In this document: piece after piece, positions 41,901-52,845 of the stretch
Numbering within the stretch: the stretch's first letter is position 1
Layout: each line of letters starts with the position of its first letter
DNA from: Chondrosia reniformis
Taxonomy: Eukaryota; Porifera; Demospongiae; Chondrillida; Chondrillidae
Direction: 5' to 3'
Assembly: GCA_947172415.1 (NCBI GenBank)
Contig: OX359189.1
Span: 208,501 to 272,500 of the forward strand
Length of the DNA stretch: 64,000 nt
Program-made: the position numbers and the translations under genes
Notes under the pieces: generated by a model
Seen by the model: the letters and a program-made list of their open reading frames with translations, nothing else
Database searches by the model: none
What the model was told of the DNA's origin: nothing

Positions 41901-44854
41901 AAAGTAGAGGTCAGTTCAACTGAGAGCTACCAAGCCGAACGTTACCCCTCAGCCAAAGAGAGCAAACATCAGCAGAAGAAGAAGAAGAAAGAGGAGAAAG
42001 TGAGAATATTCCTCTTACATGCCCTCAATGTTAAGAATCCTTTACTGTCATTAACAGTGGGGTGACCATGCTCACTTTGATCCCTGACAACCAGTCATAA
42101 GGACTTACAACAGTAATATTGTTGAATCTGTTATTATCTACTTATTCAGAAATTATTGAAGAAAGGAAAGTCAAAGAACAAAAAGGAACAACTCCCTCTG
42201 ATACTGACTGGACCAGCAGATGACAGCCTCAAAACTGAAGATAGCAAGCCACATAGTGACATCATGGACACAGCAGCTGGCATAGGTCCACCAACTGAAG
42301 GAATATTAAAAGATGATGTATCAACTGAGGAGAGCAGTAAAGATACCACAGATCACATGAAACCAACAGTACATGATGAAACAAGCTTGGTAAGAGGACA
42401 TTCCTCACTCCCCAAGGAAGAGGTAGATCAGAATGAGGGAGGAAGAGAAAGACATTCCTCAGTCCTCAAGGAAGAGGGAGAGCAAAGTGAAGGAGGAAGA
42501 GAAAGACAGTCATCAGTCCCCGAGGAAGAGGTAGAGCAGAGTGAAGGAGGAAGAGAAAGACAGTCATTGACCTCTGAGGAGGACGAAGAACCAGAGGAAG
42601 GAGGAAAAGAAATCCCAAATATCTTGCCTCAACCATTTAGGAGGTTGGAGCAGACCAAAGAAGGAGATCTGCTACACTCACTCAAAACATTTACTTCAGT
42701 AGATCTCCTAACTGGTCCCGACAGATACGCATGCAACACATGTACTGATAAACTGATGAAGGAAAAGTCTTCTCAGAGAAAGTTTGCAGATAATCAAACA
42801 GCTAAAGATAATGAAAGTAAGCTGGTTTGAATAATGGTTTTCTTCTCACTGCATCAAACTTATCTTTTGAAAGGGTCATCTTTCGACTGAAGAATGACAG
42901 TCACTGAAGAAGACCCTCAGGGAGGAATGATGATCCTTTCAAAAGCTGGTTTGGTTCATGGGAATGCCAGAATTTACAATTATATTTTTTAGATATTTAC
43001 ATATATAGAAGTATTTTGTATTGTCTCTTTACCTAAGTTTGTAAATATCAATTTAGTAAACAAACACTTGTAAGATTTGGAAACACCTGGCATGTGTTGT
43101 GTAAATATATACTTAGAACTTTGCAGTCTACCAGACATCTTGTTATTGATAAAAATATTTTTTCTAGCTGGTTTCCCTGACGATGACCAACAGACAGACT
43201 CTGATGACAGTGATATAGAGGTGGTATTACAAGAAGCTGAGAAACAGTTTCTGATTGACACTCCTCCCAAAGTGCTGACCTTGCATTTGAAGAGATTTGA
43301 TCAGTTTGGCACTAGAGTGGTCAAGAATAACAGACAAGTCTCATTTGACACTATTTTAGATCTTGCTCCTTTTTGCACGAAGAATTGTCAGGTGAGGTTG
43401 ATTCTTCTAGTCCAGTCTCATATAAATCATGTCCTCTCCTTGTCCATGAGTGTATCAATTAACCATATTCTGTAGTAGCACAGGATATTGTAATACCGTA
43501 ATTCAAGAAACTTTTGTGTGATAAATTTTTGTGTTGAAATATTTTTTGGTCTAAACCAACCGCACTTCTTGATTCACACGAACAAATGAACGAACGAAAA
43601 TTTCTCAACAACGAAAATTTCCAAAATTACGGTGGTCTAGTCACTATGACTAATTGGTGTCTAGTTACAAGGAGTGGGACTGTCAGGCCCAGGGGCTGTC
43701 CCATTTGTACAAGTACATATGCTACTACCTTTTGTAGTGATACACATTGAAGTATTCTCTGCAGTGTGGAATGCTTTAATGAGATGTCATCATTTCTCAT
43801 TTCTTAGGAACTGCTTGACTCTAAGGGGAGGCTGCTCTATTCCTTATATGGTATTGTTGAGCACCATGGAAGCATGTTAGGTGGTCACTATGTAGCATAT
43901 GTGAAGGTGAGATCTGCAGCCGAGGAGAGACTGTCAGCTGGTAAGGGATCTGCAGCCGAGGAGAGACTGTCAGCTGATAAGGGATCTGCAGCCGAGGAGA
44001 GACTGTCAGCTGGTAAGGGATCTGCAGCCGAGGAGAGACTGTCAGCTGGTAAGGGATCTGCAGCCGAAGAGAGACTGTCAGCTGGTAAGGGATCTGCAGC
44101 CGAGGAGAGACTGTCAGCTGGTAAGGGATCTGCAGCCGAAGAGAGACTGTCAGCTGATAAGGGATCTGCAGCCGAGGAGAGACTGTCAGCTGGTAAGGGA
44201 TCTGCAGCCGAGGAGAGACTGTCAGCTGGTAAGGGATCTGCAGCCGAAGAGAGACTGTCAGCTGGTAAGGGATCTGCAGCCGAGGAGAGACTGTCAGCTG
44301 GTAAGGGATCTGCAGCCGAAGAGAGACTGTCAGCTGGTAAGGGATCTGCAGCCGAGGAGAGACTGTCAGCTGGTACGGGATCTGGGCCCGACTCTAATAA
44401 AGATTCTGAGAAAGATGGTCTAACTTGTTCACAAATGACTGAAATAGAAGAAGACTTAACAAGTGAAGAACAAAGGCAGAATGTTGAGGACGTTCACAAG
44501 AGTACATCAACAGAGGAGACCACTTCTCAGGAGAAGGAAGAGATGGGAGTTGTCACACAAAATGTGTCACACCAAGAGGACGAATCTTCACCTGATAGCA
44601 GTCCCAACCTAGGGGAACAAGACAGTAACAGTGAAGACTTGGTGTCCACACAGGGATCAGAAAAAGACTTAATGGACAGAGACACTCTCTCCTTTGAGAG
44701 TGATGATAAGATTTATGACGAAATCTTCACAGAGGGAGAATGGTACTATGTCAGTGACTCACATGTCGAGCCATGCACTGAGTCTCAAATACTACAATCT
44801 CAAGCTTTCTTGCTGTTTTACGAACTACTGCCTTTAAAAAGTGAATCTTGTTAA
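38952..44854 (+). CDS. USP16/USP45-like ubiquitin carboxyl-terminal hydrolase
   Basis: About fourteen exons from MGKKSRASQKKKSTD to the stop at 44854. The ZnF-UBP domain is visible: CIHVKE, VWLCLKC, GCGRNDPNQHALKHFEGDKMH, WCYECDD. The catalytic domain begins with the Cys box GLNNIGNTCFFNAVLQNL, followed by QQDSHELLRYLLDEM, VDQVFGGKLLSSVLCRGCRT, a long acidic/Lys-rich insertion (42156-42815) with 20-residue EEV-x-QSEGGRERQSS repeats, TPPKVLTLHLKRFDQF, the His box GGHYVAYVKVR and the last strands EWYYVSDSHVEP...QAFLLFYELL. Vertebrate USP16 removes ubiquitin from histone H2A; USP45 acts on ERCC1. The wording fits either. Between the His box and the last strands lies an extra segment of about 270 residues, headed by thirteen 12-residue repeats. 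Introns carry a CCCTC-type minisatellite and two small mobile elements. Confidence 0.92.
41422..41870. repeat. 20-bp minisatellite, USP intron
   Basis: More than twenty copies of cccctcccaccctcacatac, with tac/tgc variants that cluster in blocks. The period is not a multiple of three, yet all three forward frames stay open, so the long ORFs here are not evidence of coding. Confidence 0.95.
42397..42575 (+). repeat. 60-bp coding repeat, USP insertion
   Basis: Three to four diverged in-frame copies encoding about 20 residues each (SLPKEEVDQNEGGRERHS and relatives), acidic with GGRER turns. More diverged than the 36-bp array downstream. Confidence 0.8.
42864..42945. mobile_element. Short palindromic insertion
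   Basis: 82 bp with 17-bp inverted arms: cttttgaaagggtcatc on the left, and its reverse complement with one mismatch on the right. It lies in a USP intron. A fold-back MITE or a SINE fragment are both possible. Confidence 0.55.
43494..43634. mobile_element. MITE-like element, USP intron
   Basis: About 140 bp starting taccgtaatt and ending aattacggtg, with further partly complementary AT-rich sequence inside the ends (aaaatttcc / ttttgtg types). No coding capacity. Confidence 0.65.
43914..44381 (+). repeat. 36-bp coding minisatellite with splice-site-like units
   Basis: Thirteen copies of a 36-bp unit translating as SAAEERLSAGKG (a few D for G). Each unit contains ctg-gtaagg (donor-like) followed 9 bp later by gatctgcag (acceptor-like). 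Just upstream, the exon reads gtgaag-gtgaga, itself donor-like. Confidence 0.95.
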
Positions 44855-45012
44855 TTTTTGAATTATTTTGTAATTTATAGCATATAGAATATACGTTTTT
44901 ATTTAAAATTGAGTGACAAATATATGGACGAGGAGAGGTATCCCCCCCATCATATAGTTTACATATCGCTGACCGCGGCATAGAATCTACTCCATGTAGT
45001 ACGTAGATATAC

Positions 45013-45023
45013 GTATATAAAAA
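45013..45023 (+). promoter_or_regulatory. TATA box of the 45094 gene
   Basis: tatataaaaag about 70-80 bp upstream of the ATG at 45094, the expected distance for a short 5' UTR. An out-of-frame ATG at 45083 opens a 29-codon uORF that overlaps the main start. Confidence 0.65.
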
Positions 45024-45093
45024 GGACTCGTTGAACCAGCATATTATAAACACTCTACTGTATTTCAATATTCGACGACTGCATGCTATTACA

Positions 45094-45702
45094 ATGGAAC
45101 TACCAGCTGCGGTCCACTCAATACACATCCCTTCCGGGAACTCCTTTCCCAGCTGCTCCTGTGAGAGCTTAACTACAAGACCTTCCATCGATTCTGGTGT
45201 CTCTTCGCACTCCCGAAGCGACAGTAGCAGCTCAAATATTTCACGAGACTCAATACATTCGACCACTTTTGAAGGACCAGCTCCAAACGAACAGGAGGCA
45301 AGGAGGGTGCAACGAGTTGATCATGATATTTTTAATCACTCAACGATCAATGACGAAGACGTAGACGTAGCAGTAAATCAGCACGTCAGTACAGTCCTGG
45401 ACTCGCCCAGGAGGAGAAGAATCGGCTTCTCCGCAAGACCCAGTGAGATGTACCATCAAATTAATGGGGCGGCCTGTACAAATGGAATTGACTACCGCCT
45501 TCAGTACACTGATTTGGTCGAAACTGATGATGAGGAAGGAGACAACCGCGTTCATTCCTATTACGCTGAAGCACCAGTTAATTTGGCAGAGGAAACTAAC
45601 TCAGTCGTATCAGAAGATGCTTTTGATGATTCTTTCCATGAGCTCGAAGAGTTGTGGAGACGTACTTGGTTAGTGGACAGCCTTCAACCTCCGATGGTAT
45701 AG
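45094..45702 (+). CDS. Intronless Ser-rich protein with DSGxxS degron-like motif
   Basis: A single exon of 202 residues from MELPAAVHSIHIPSG. I do not recognise a family. The first 60 residues are Ser-rich and contain DSGVSS at residues 33-38, matching the beta-TrCP phosphodegron pattern DSGxxS. The middle has a basic RRRRIGFSARPSE segment; the C-terminal third is acidic (LVETDDEEGD) and ends in an amphipathic helix (DSFHELEELWRRTW). No signal peptide or membrane segment. A TATA box and an overlapping uORF precede it. Short intronless, TATA-driven, degron-bearing genes are often inducible regulators; that role is inference. Its 3' UTR region runs straight into the satellite array. Confidence 0.8.
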   Translation: MELPAAVHSIHIPSGNSFPSCSCESLTTRPSIDSGVSSHSRSDSSSSNISRDSIHSTTFEGPAPNEQEARRVQRVDHDIFNHSTINDEDVDVAVNQHVSTVLDSPRRRRIGFSARPSEMYHQINGAACTNGIDYRLQYTDLVETDDEEGDNRVHSYYAEAPVNLAEETNSVVSEDAFDDSFHELEELWRRTWLVDSLQPPMV

Positions 45703-46430
45703 CTGCAAAGGGAAACAGTTGTACATATATTTCACTATACTGTATCATTGTTATCATTGTTATATTAGTTTCATATCTTTCCATTTGATATAATTACAGC
45801 CCTCAATGTACATTAAAGTCTGGTATACAAAGTTAATGTATGGCGAGAGATAGGGCAAATTATAAGTTTCTTCAAAATTTCAAAAACCCATTGGCCATGT
45901 TCTATAGATGTCTGTGAATGCTGACACAAAGGTTTAGTTTCATATCTCTCCAATTGATAGAGTGACAGCCCTCAATGTACATTAAATTCTGGGATACAAA
46001 GTTAATGTATGGTGAGATATAAGGCAAATTTCAAATTTCATTAAAATTTCAAAAACTCATTGGACATGCTCTATAGATGTCTATGAATGCTGACACAAAG
46101 ATTTAGCTTCATATCTTTATTTTGAATAGAGTTACAGCCCTCAATGTACATTAAAGTCTGGTATACAAAGTTAATGTATGGTGAGAGATAGGGCAAATTT
46201 TAAATTTCATCAAAATTTCAAAAACCCATTGGACATGTTCTATAGATGTCTATGAATGCTGACACAAAGCATTAGCTTCATATCTTTACTTTGAATAAAG
46301 TGACAGCCCTCAATGTACTTTTAATTCTGGTATACAAAGTTAATGTATGGCGAGAGATAGGGCAAATTTTATGTTCCATCAAAATTTTAAAAACCTATTG
46401 GACATTCTCTATAGATGTCTGTGAATGCTG

Positions 46431-47608
46431 ACACTAAGTCACAGCTTCATATATATCCAATTGATAGAGTTACAGAACTACAGTTAATGTATTGAATTGT
46501 TAGAGAAATTGCGTAATACTATATATGGCCGACCGTTAGAAGGTTTACAATAAAGACAACATTCCATTCTATATCTTAAAATCCAGAACACTTTCCAATT
46601 TTTTATACATAGGGATATGCACTGTGTAGTACTTGATTGTTATCGAAGTACTATCTATCCATATATAATATATGGATGTCGTTAAAGTGAAATTTTGCCA
46701 ATCGACGGCCAACGAAACTCCAAAGAAAAAAAGTTGGACCATACCGAACGCTACCATCCACGACGCTCAGAGGCCGGGATCGGTGGTAACGCTCTGCCGA
46801 ATTGAGCTTTGGGTGTAACTTGCGTGAGAAGAACCAGTTCTTCTCGATATGGCCGACTCATATGAATCCTAAGATATCAGATGCCAATCCCACATTACGT
46901 GGAACCCCCCCGAAATCCGGATTATTGGTGAGCACGTCTCTATGGCACCAACCGATTAGGAGACAGCTTCAGAGTCTAAGCGCTACCAACCTCTATGGGA
47001 ACCGCAACCACCATAGAGATGTGTCCAGGTAGGCCTACTATATAAGGTTTTTCGCTTCTATTTATATGAAGTTTTGTCCAAAGAAAACGGTTGTGGTTGG
47101 GACCTTTTTTAATATATTTCTCGTTATTACCAGATCATTGAATTGTTTCAAGCAAGTTTAAAGACATAGTCAGTATTAATGGTTCATCTGAAAACTGGGA
47201 AAAGCGGAAAAATTCCTGTAAGTGACTTGATGGGCCGAGGAGAACGACTTTTCTGATCCCAATTATTTTCGAGAAATCGTCAATTTATTCCACTTTAATT
47301 CCAGACCAGTGAATCGTTCCAAGCACTTTTACACACATACGCAGTATTTCCAATACATCTCAAAACTGTGGCAAATAGATAAAAGCCTGTATGTGTCTTG
47401 GTGAAGGGAGGAGAGCGACTTTTCATGATACAGAAAACTAGATATAGTGAGAGGTCCGATATTTATCGCTAGTACGATATTAATGTCTGATCGATATTTC
47501 AACTGCCGTACTCGTCAAATTCCTAACTTAAGAGACAATAATGTATTGCTAAATAATATTATGGATATGCTTCATAGATGTTTGTAAATGCTAACACAAA
47601 GTGTTAGC
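46431..47608 (+). repeat. Satellite module copy 1 (1178 bp)
   Basis: Non-monomer block entered through a variant monomer (acactaagtcacagcttc) and left through the perfect palindrome gctaacacaaagtgttagc. Holds a 62-residue minus ORF (46569-46757) and a 76-residue plus ORF (46802-47032), perfect dyads at 46657-46677, 46826-46845 and 47028-47037, and ctatataagg at 47037-47046. The right part contains two diverged copies of an about 171-bp unit (from 47130 and 47301). Differs from copies 2-4 at only a handful of noticed positions. Confidence 0.9.
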
Positions 47609-50600
47609 TTCATATCCCACCATTTGACAGAGTTACAGCCCGCAATGTACATTACATTATGGTATACGAAATTAATGTATGGAAAGATATAGGGCAAATT
47701 TTATGTTCAATCAAAATTTCAAAAACTCATTGGACATGCTCTATAGATGTCTATGAAAGCTGACACAAAGATTTAGCTTCATATCTTTATTTTGAATAGA
47801 GTTACAGCCCTCAATGTACATTACATTATGGTATACAAAGTTAATGTATGGTGAGAGATGGGGCAAATTATAAGTTTCTTCAAAATTTCAAAAACCCATT
47901 GGCCATGTTCTATAGATGTCTGTGAATGCTGACACAAAGGTTTAGTTTCATATCTCTCCAATTGATAGATCTAGAGTGACAGCCCTCAATGTACATTAAA
48001 TTCTGGTATACAAAGTTAATGTATGGTGAGAGATAGATAGGGCAAATTTTAAGTTCCATCAAAATTTCAAAAACCTATTGGACATTCTCTATAGATGTCT
48101 GTGAATGCTGACACTAAGTAACAGCTTCATATCTCTCCATTTGATAAAGTGACAGCCCTCAATGTACATTAAATTCTGGTATACAAAGTTAATGTATGGT
48201 GAGAGATAGGGCAAATTTTAAGTTCAATCAAAATTTCAAAAACTCATTGGACATGCTCTATAGATGTCTATGAATACTGACACAAAGCATTAGCTTCATA
48301 TCTTTACTTTGGATAGAGTTACAGCCCTCTATGTACATTGAATTCTGGTATACAAAGTTAATGTATTGTGAGAGATAGTGCAAATTTTATGTTCCATCAA
48401 AATTTCAAAAACTCATTGGACATGTTCTATAGATGTCTGTGAATGCTGACACAAAGTGTTAGCTTCATATCCCACCAATTGATAGAGTTACAGCCCGCAA
48501 TGTACATTACATTATGGTATACGAAATTAATGTATGGTGAGAGATAGGGCAAATTTTAAGTTCAATCAAAATTTTAAAAACTCATTGGACATGCTGTATA
48601 GATGTCTATGAATGCTGACACAAAGTGTTAGCTTCATATCTTTACTTTGAATAGAGTTACAGCCCTCAATGTACATTGAATTCTGGTATACAAAGTTAAC
48701 GTATGGTGAGAGATAGTGCAAATTTTATGTTCCATCAAAATTTCAAAAACCCATTGGACATGTTCTATAGATGTCTGTGAATGCTGACACAAAGTGTTAG
48801 CTTCATATCCCACCATTTGATAGAGTTATAGCCCGCAATGTACATTACATTATGGTATACGAAATGAATGTATGGAAAGAGATAGGGCAAATTTTATGTT
48901 CCATCAAAATTTCAAAAACCCATTGGACATGTTCTATAGATGTCTATGAAAGCTGACACAAAGTGTTAGCTTCATATCCCACCAATTGATAGAGTTACAG
49001 CCCGCAATGTACATTACATTATGGTATACGAAATTAATGTATGGTGAGAGATAGGGCAAATTTTAAGTTCAATCAAAATTTTAAAAACTCATTGGACATG
49101 CTGTATAGATGTCTATGAATGCTGACACAAAGTGTTAGCTTCATATCTTTACTTTGAATAGAGTTACAGCCCTCAATGTACATTGAATTCTGGTATACAA
49201 AGTTAACGTATGGTGAGAGATAGTGCAAATTTTATGTTCCATCAAAATTTCAAAAACCCATTGGACATGTTCTATAGATGTCTGTGAATGCTGACACAAA
49301 GTGTTAGCTTCATATCCCACCATTTGATAGAGTTATAGCCCGCAATGTACATTACATTATGGTATACGAAATGAATGTATGGAAAGAGATAGGGCAAATT
49401 TTATGTTCCATCAAAATTTCAAAAACCCATTGGACATGTTCTATAGGTATCTGTGAATGTTGACACAAAGTGTTAGCTTCATATCTTTACTTTGAATAGA
49501 GTTACAGCCCTCAATGTACATTACATTATGGTATACAAAATTAATGTATGGTGAGAGATAGGGCAAATTTTAAGTTCAATCAAAATTTTAAAAACTCATT
49601 GGACATGCTGTATAGATGTCTATGAATGCTGACACAAAGTGTTAGCTTCATATCCCACCATTTGATAGAGTTACAGCCCGCAATGTACATTACATTATGG
49701 TATACGAAATTAATGTATGGTGAGAGATAGGGCAAATTTTATGTTCCATCAAAATTTTAAAAACTCATTGGACATGTTCTATAGATGTCTATGAAAGCTG
49801 ACACAAAGTGTTAGCTTCATATCCCACCAATTGATAGAGTTACAGCCCGCAATGTACATTACATTATGGTATACGAAATTAATGTATGGTGAGAGATAGG
49901 GCAAATTTTATGTTCAATCAAAATTTTAAAAACTCATTGAACATGCTGTATAGATGTCTATGAATGCTGACACAAAGTGTTAGCTTCATATCTCACCATT
50001 TGATAGAGTTACAGCCCGCAATGTACATTACATTATGGTATACGAAATTAATGTATGGTGAGAGATAGGGCAAATTTTAAGTTCAATCAAAATTTTAAAA
50101 ACTCATTGGACATGTTCTATAGATGTCTATGAAAGCTGACACAAAGTGTTAGCTTCATATCCCACCAATTGATAGAGTTACAGCCCGCAATGTACATTAC
50201 ATTATGGTATACGAAATTAATGTATGGTGAGAGATAGGGCAAATTTTAAGTTCAATCAAAATTTTAAAAACTCATTGGACATGCTGTATAGATGTCTATG
50301 AATGCTGACACAAAGTGTTAGCTTCATATCTTTACTTTGAATAGAGTTACAGCCCTCAATGTACATTGAATTCTTGTATACAAAGTTAATGTATGGTGAG
50401 AGATAGTGCAAATTTTATGTTCCATCAAAATTTCAAAAACCCATTGGACATGTTCTATAGATGTCTGTGAATGCTGACACAAAGTGTTAGCTTCATATCC
50501 CACCATTTGATAGAGTTATAGCCTGCAATGTACATTACATTATGGTATACGAAATTAATGTATGGAAAGAGATAGGGCAAATTTTATGTTCCATCAAAAT

Positions 50601-51667
50601 TTCAAAAACCCATTGGACATGTTCTATAGGTATCTGTGAATGTTGACACAAAGTGTTAGCTTCATATATATCTTTACTTTGAATAGAGTTACAGCCCTCA
50701 ATGTACATTGAATTCTTGTATACAAAGTTAATGTATGGTGAGAGATAGTGCAAATTTTATGTTCCATCAAAATTTTAAAAACCCATTGGACATGTTCTAT
50801 AGATGTCTGTGAATGCTGACACAAAGTGTTAGCTTCATATCCCACCATTTGATAGAGTTATAGCCCGCAATGTACATTACATTATGGTATACGAAATTAA
50901 TGTATGGAAAGAGATAGGGCAAATTTTATGTTCCATCAAAATTTCAAAAACCCATTGGACATGTTCTATAGATGTCTGTGAATGCTGACACGAAGTGTTA
51001 GCTTCATATCCCACCATTTGATAGAGTTATAGCCCGCAATGTACATTACATTTTGGTATACGAAATTAATGTATGGAAAGAGATAGGGCAAATTTTATGT
51101 TCCATCAAAATTTCAAAAACCCATTGGACATGTTCTATAGATGTCTGTGAATGCTGACACAAAGTGTTAGCTTCATATCCCACCATTTGATAGAGTTATA
51201 GCCCGCAATGTACATTACATTATGGTATACGAAATTAATGTATGGAAAGAGATAGGGCAAATTTTATGTTCCATCAAAATTTCAAAAACCCATTGGACAT
51301 GTTCTATAGGTGTCTGTGAATGCTGACACAAAGTGTTAGCTTCATATCCCACCATTTGATAGAGTTATAGCCCGCAATGTACATTACATTATGGTATACA
51401 AAATTAATGTATGGTGAGAGATAGGGCAAATTTTAAGTTCAATCAAAATTTTAAAAACTCATTGGACATGCTGTATAGATGTCTATGAATGCTGACACAA
51501 AGTGTTAGCTTCATATCTTTACTTTGAATAGAGTTACAGCCCTCAATGTACATTGAATTCTGGTATACAAAGTTAATGTATGGTGAGAGATACGTAGTGC
51601 AAATTTTATGTTCCATCAAAATTTCAAAAACCCATTGGACATGTTCTATAGATGTCTGTGAATGCTG

Positions 51668-52845
51668 ACACTAAGTCACAGCTTCATATATATCCAATTG
51701 ATAGAGTTACAGAACTACAGTTAATGTATTGAATTGTTAGAGAAATTGCGTAATACTATATATGGCCGACCGTTAGAAGGTTTACAATAAAGACAACATT
51801 CCATTCTATATCTTAAAATCCAGAACACTTTCCAATTTTTTATACATAGGGATATGCACTGTGTAGTACTTGATTGTTATCGAAGTACTATCAATCCATA
51901 TATAATATATGGATGTCGTTAAAGTGAAATTTTGCCAATCGACGGCCAACGAAACTCCAAAGAAAAAAAGTTGGACCATACCGAACGCTACCATCCACGA
52001 CGCTCAGAGGCCGGGATCGGTGGTAACGCTCTGCCGAGTTGAGCTTTGGGTGTCACTTGCGTGAGAAGAACCAGTTCTTCTCGATATGGCCGACTCATAT
52101 GAATCCTAAGATATCAGATGCCAATCCCACATTACGTGGAACCCCCCCGAAATCCGGATTATTGGTGAGCACGTCTCTATGGCACCAACCGATTAGGAGA
52201 CAGCTTCAGAGTCTAAGCGCTACCAACCTCTATGGGAACCGCAACCACCATAGAGATGTGTCCAGGTAGGCCTACTATATAAGGTTTTTCGCTTCTATTT
52301 ATATGAAGTTTTGTCCAAAGAAAACGGTTGTGGTTGGGACCTTTTTTAATATATTTCTCGTTATTACCAGATCATTGAATTGTTTCAAGCAAGTTTAAAG
52401 ACATAGTCAGTATTAATGGTTCATCTGAAAACTGGGAAAAGCGGAAAAATTCCTGTAAGTGACTTGATGGGCCGAGGAGAACGACTTTTCTGATCCCAAT
52501 TATTTTCGAGAAATCGTCAATTTATTCCACTTTAATTCCAGACCAGTGAATCGTTCCAAGCACTTTTACACACATACGCAGTATTTCCAATACATCTCAA
52601 AACTGTGGCAAATGGATAAAAGCCTGTATGCGTCTTGGTGAAGGGAGGAGAGCGACTTTTCATGATACAGAAAACTAGAGATAGTGAGAGGTCCGATATT
52701 TATCGCTAGTACGATATTAATGTCTGATCGATATTTCAACTGCCGTACTCGTCAAATTCCTAACTTAAGAGACAATAATGTATTGCTAAATAATGTTATG
52801 GATATGCTTCATAGATGTTTGTAAATGCTAACACAAAGTGTTAGC
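51668..52845 (+). repeat. Satellite module copy 2
   Basis: Same 1178-bp block, 5237 bp after copy 1. Both short ORFs intact (minus 51806-51994, plus 52039-52269). The 21-bp dyad loses one flanking base pair here (tcaatcc in place of tctatcc). Confidence 0.92.

Noticed and set aside
41395..41907. Three overlapping long Pro/Thr/His-rich ORFs
   Set aside because: All three frames are open through a 20-bp repeat; it is a USP intron with clear flanking exons.
46960..47010. tRNA-like stretch on the minus strand of the module (ggtagcgcttagactctgaa)
   Set aside because: No acceptor stem, no proper anticodon loop and no B box; the likeness is limited to a D-arm-like stretch.
48634..50848. Several identical 60-74 codon minus-strand ORFs in the satellite
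   Set aside because: They are frames that happen to be open across 169-bp monomers; copies recur at whole numbers of monomers and have no start context or codon signal.
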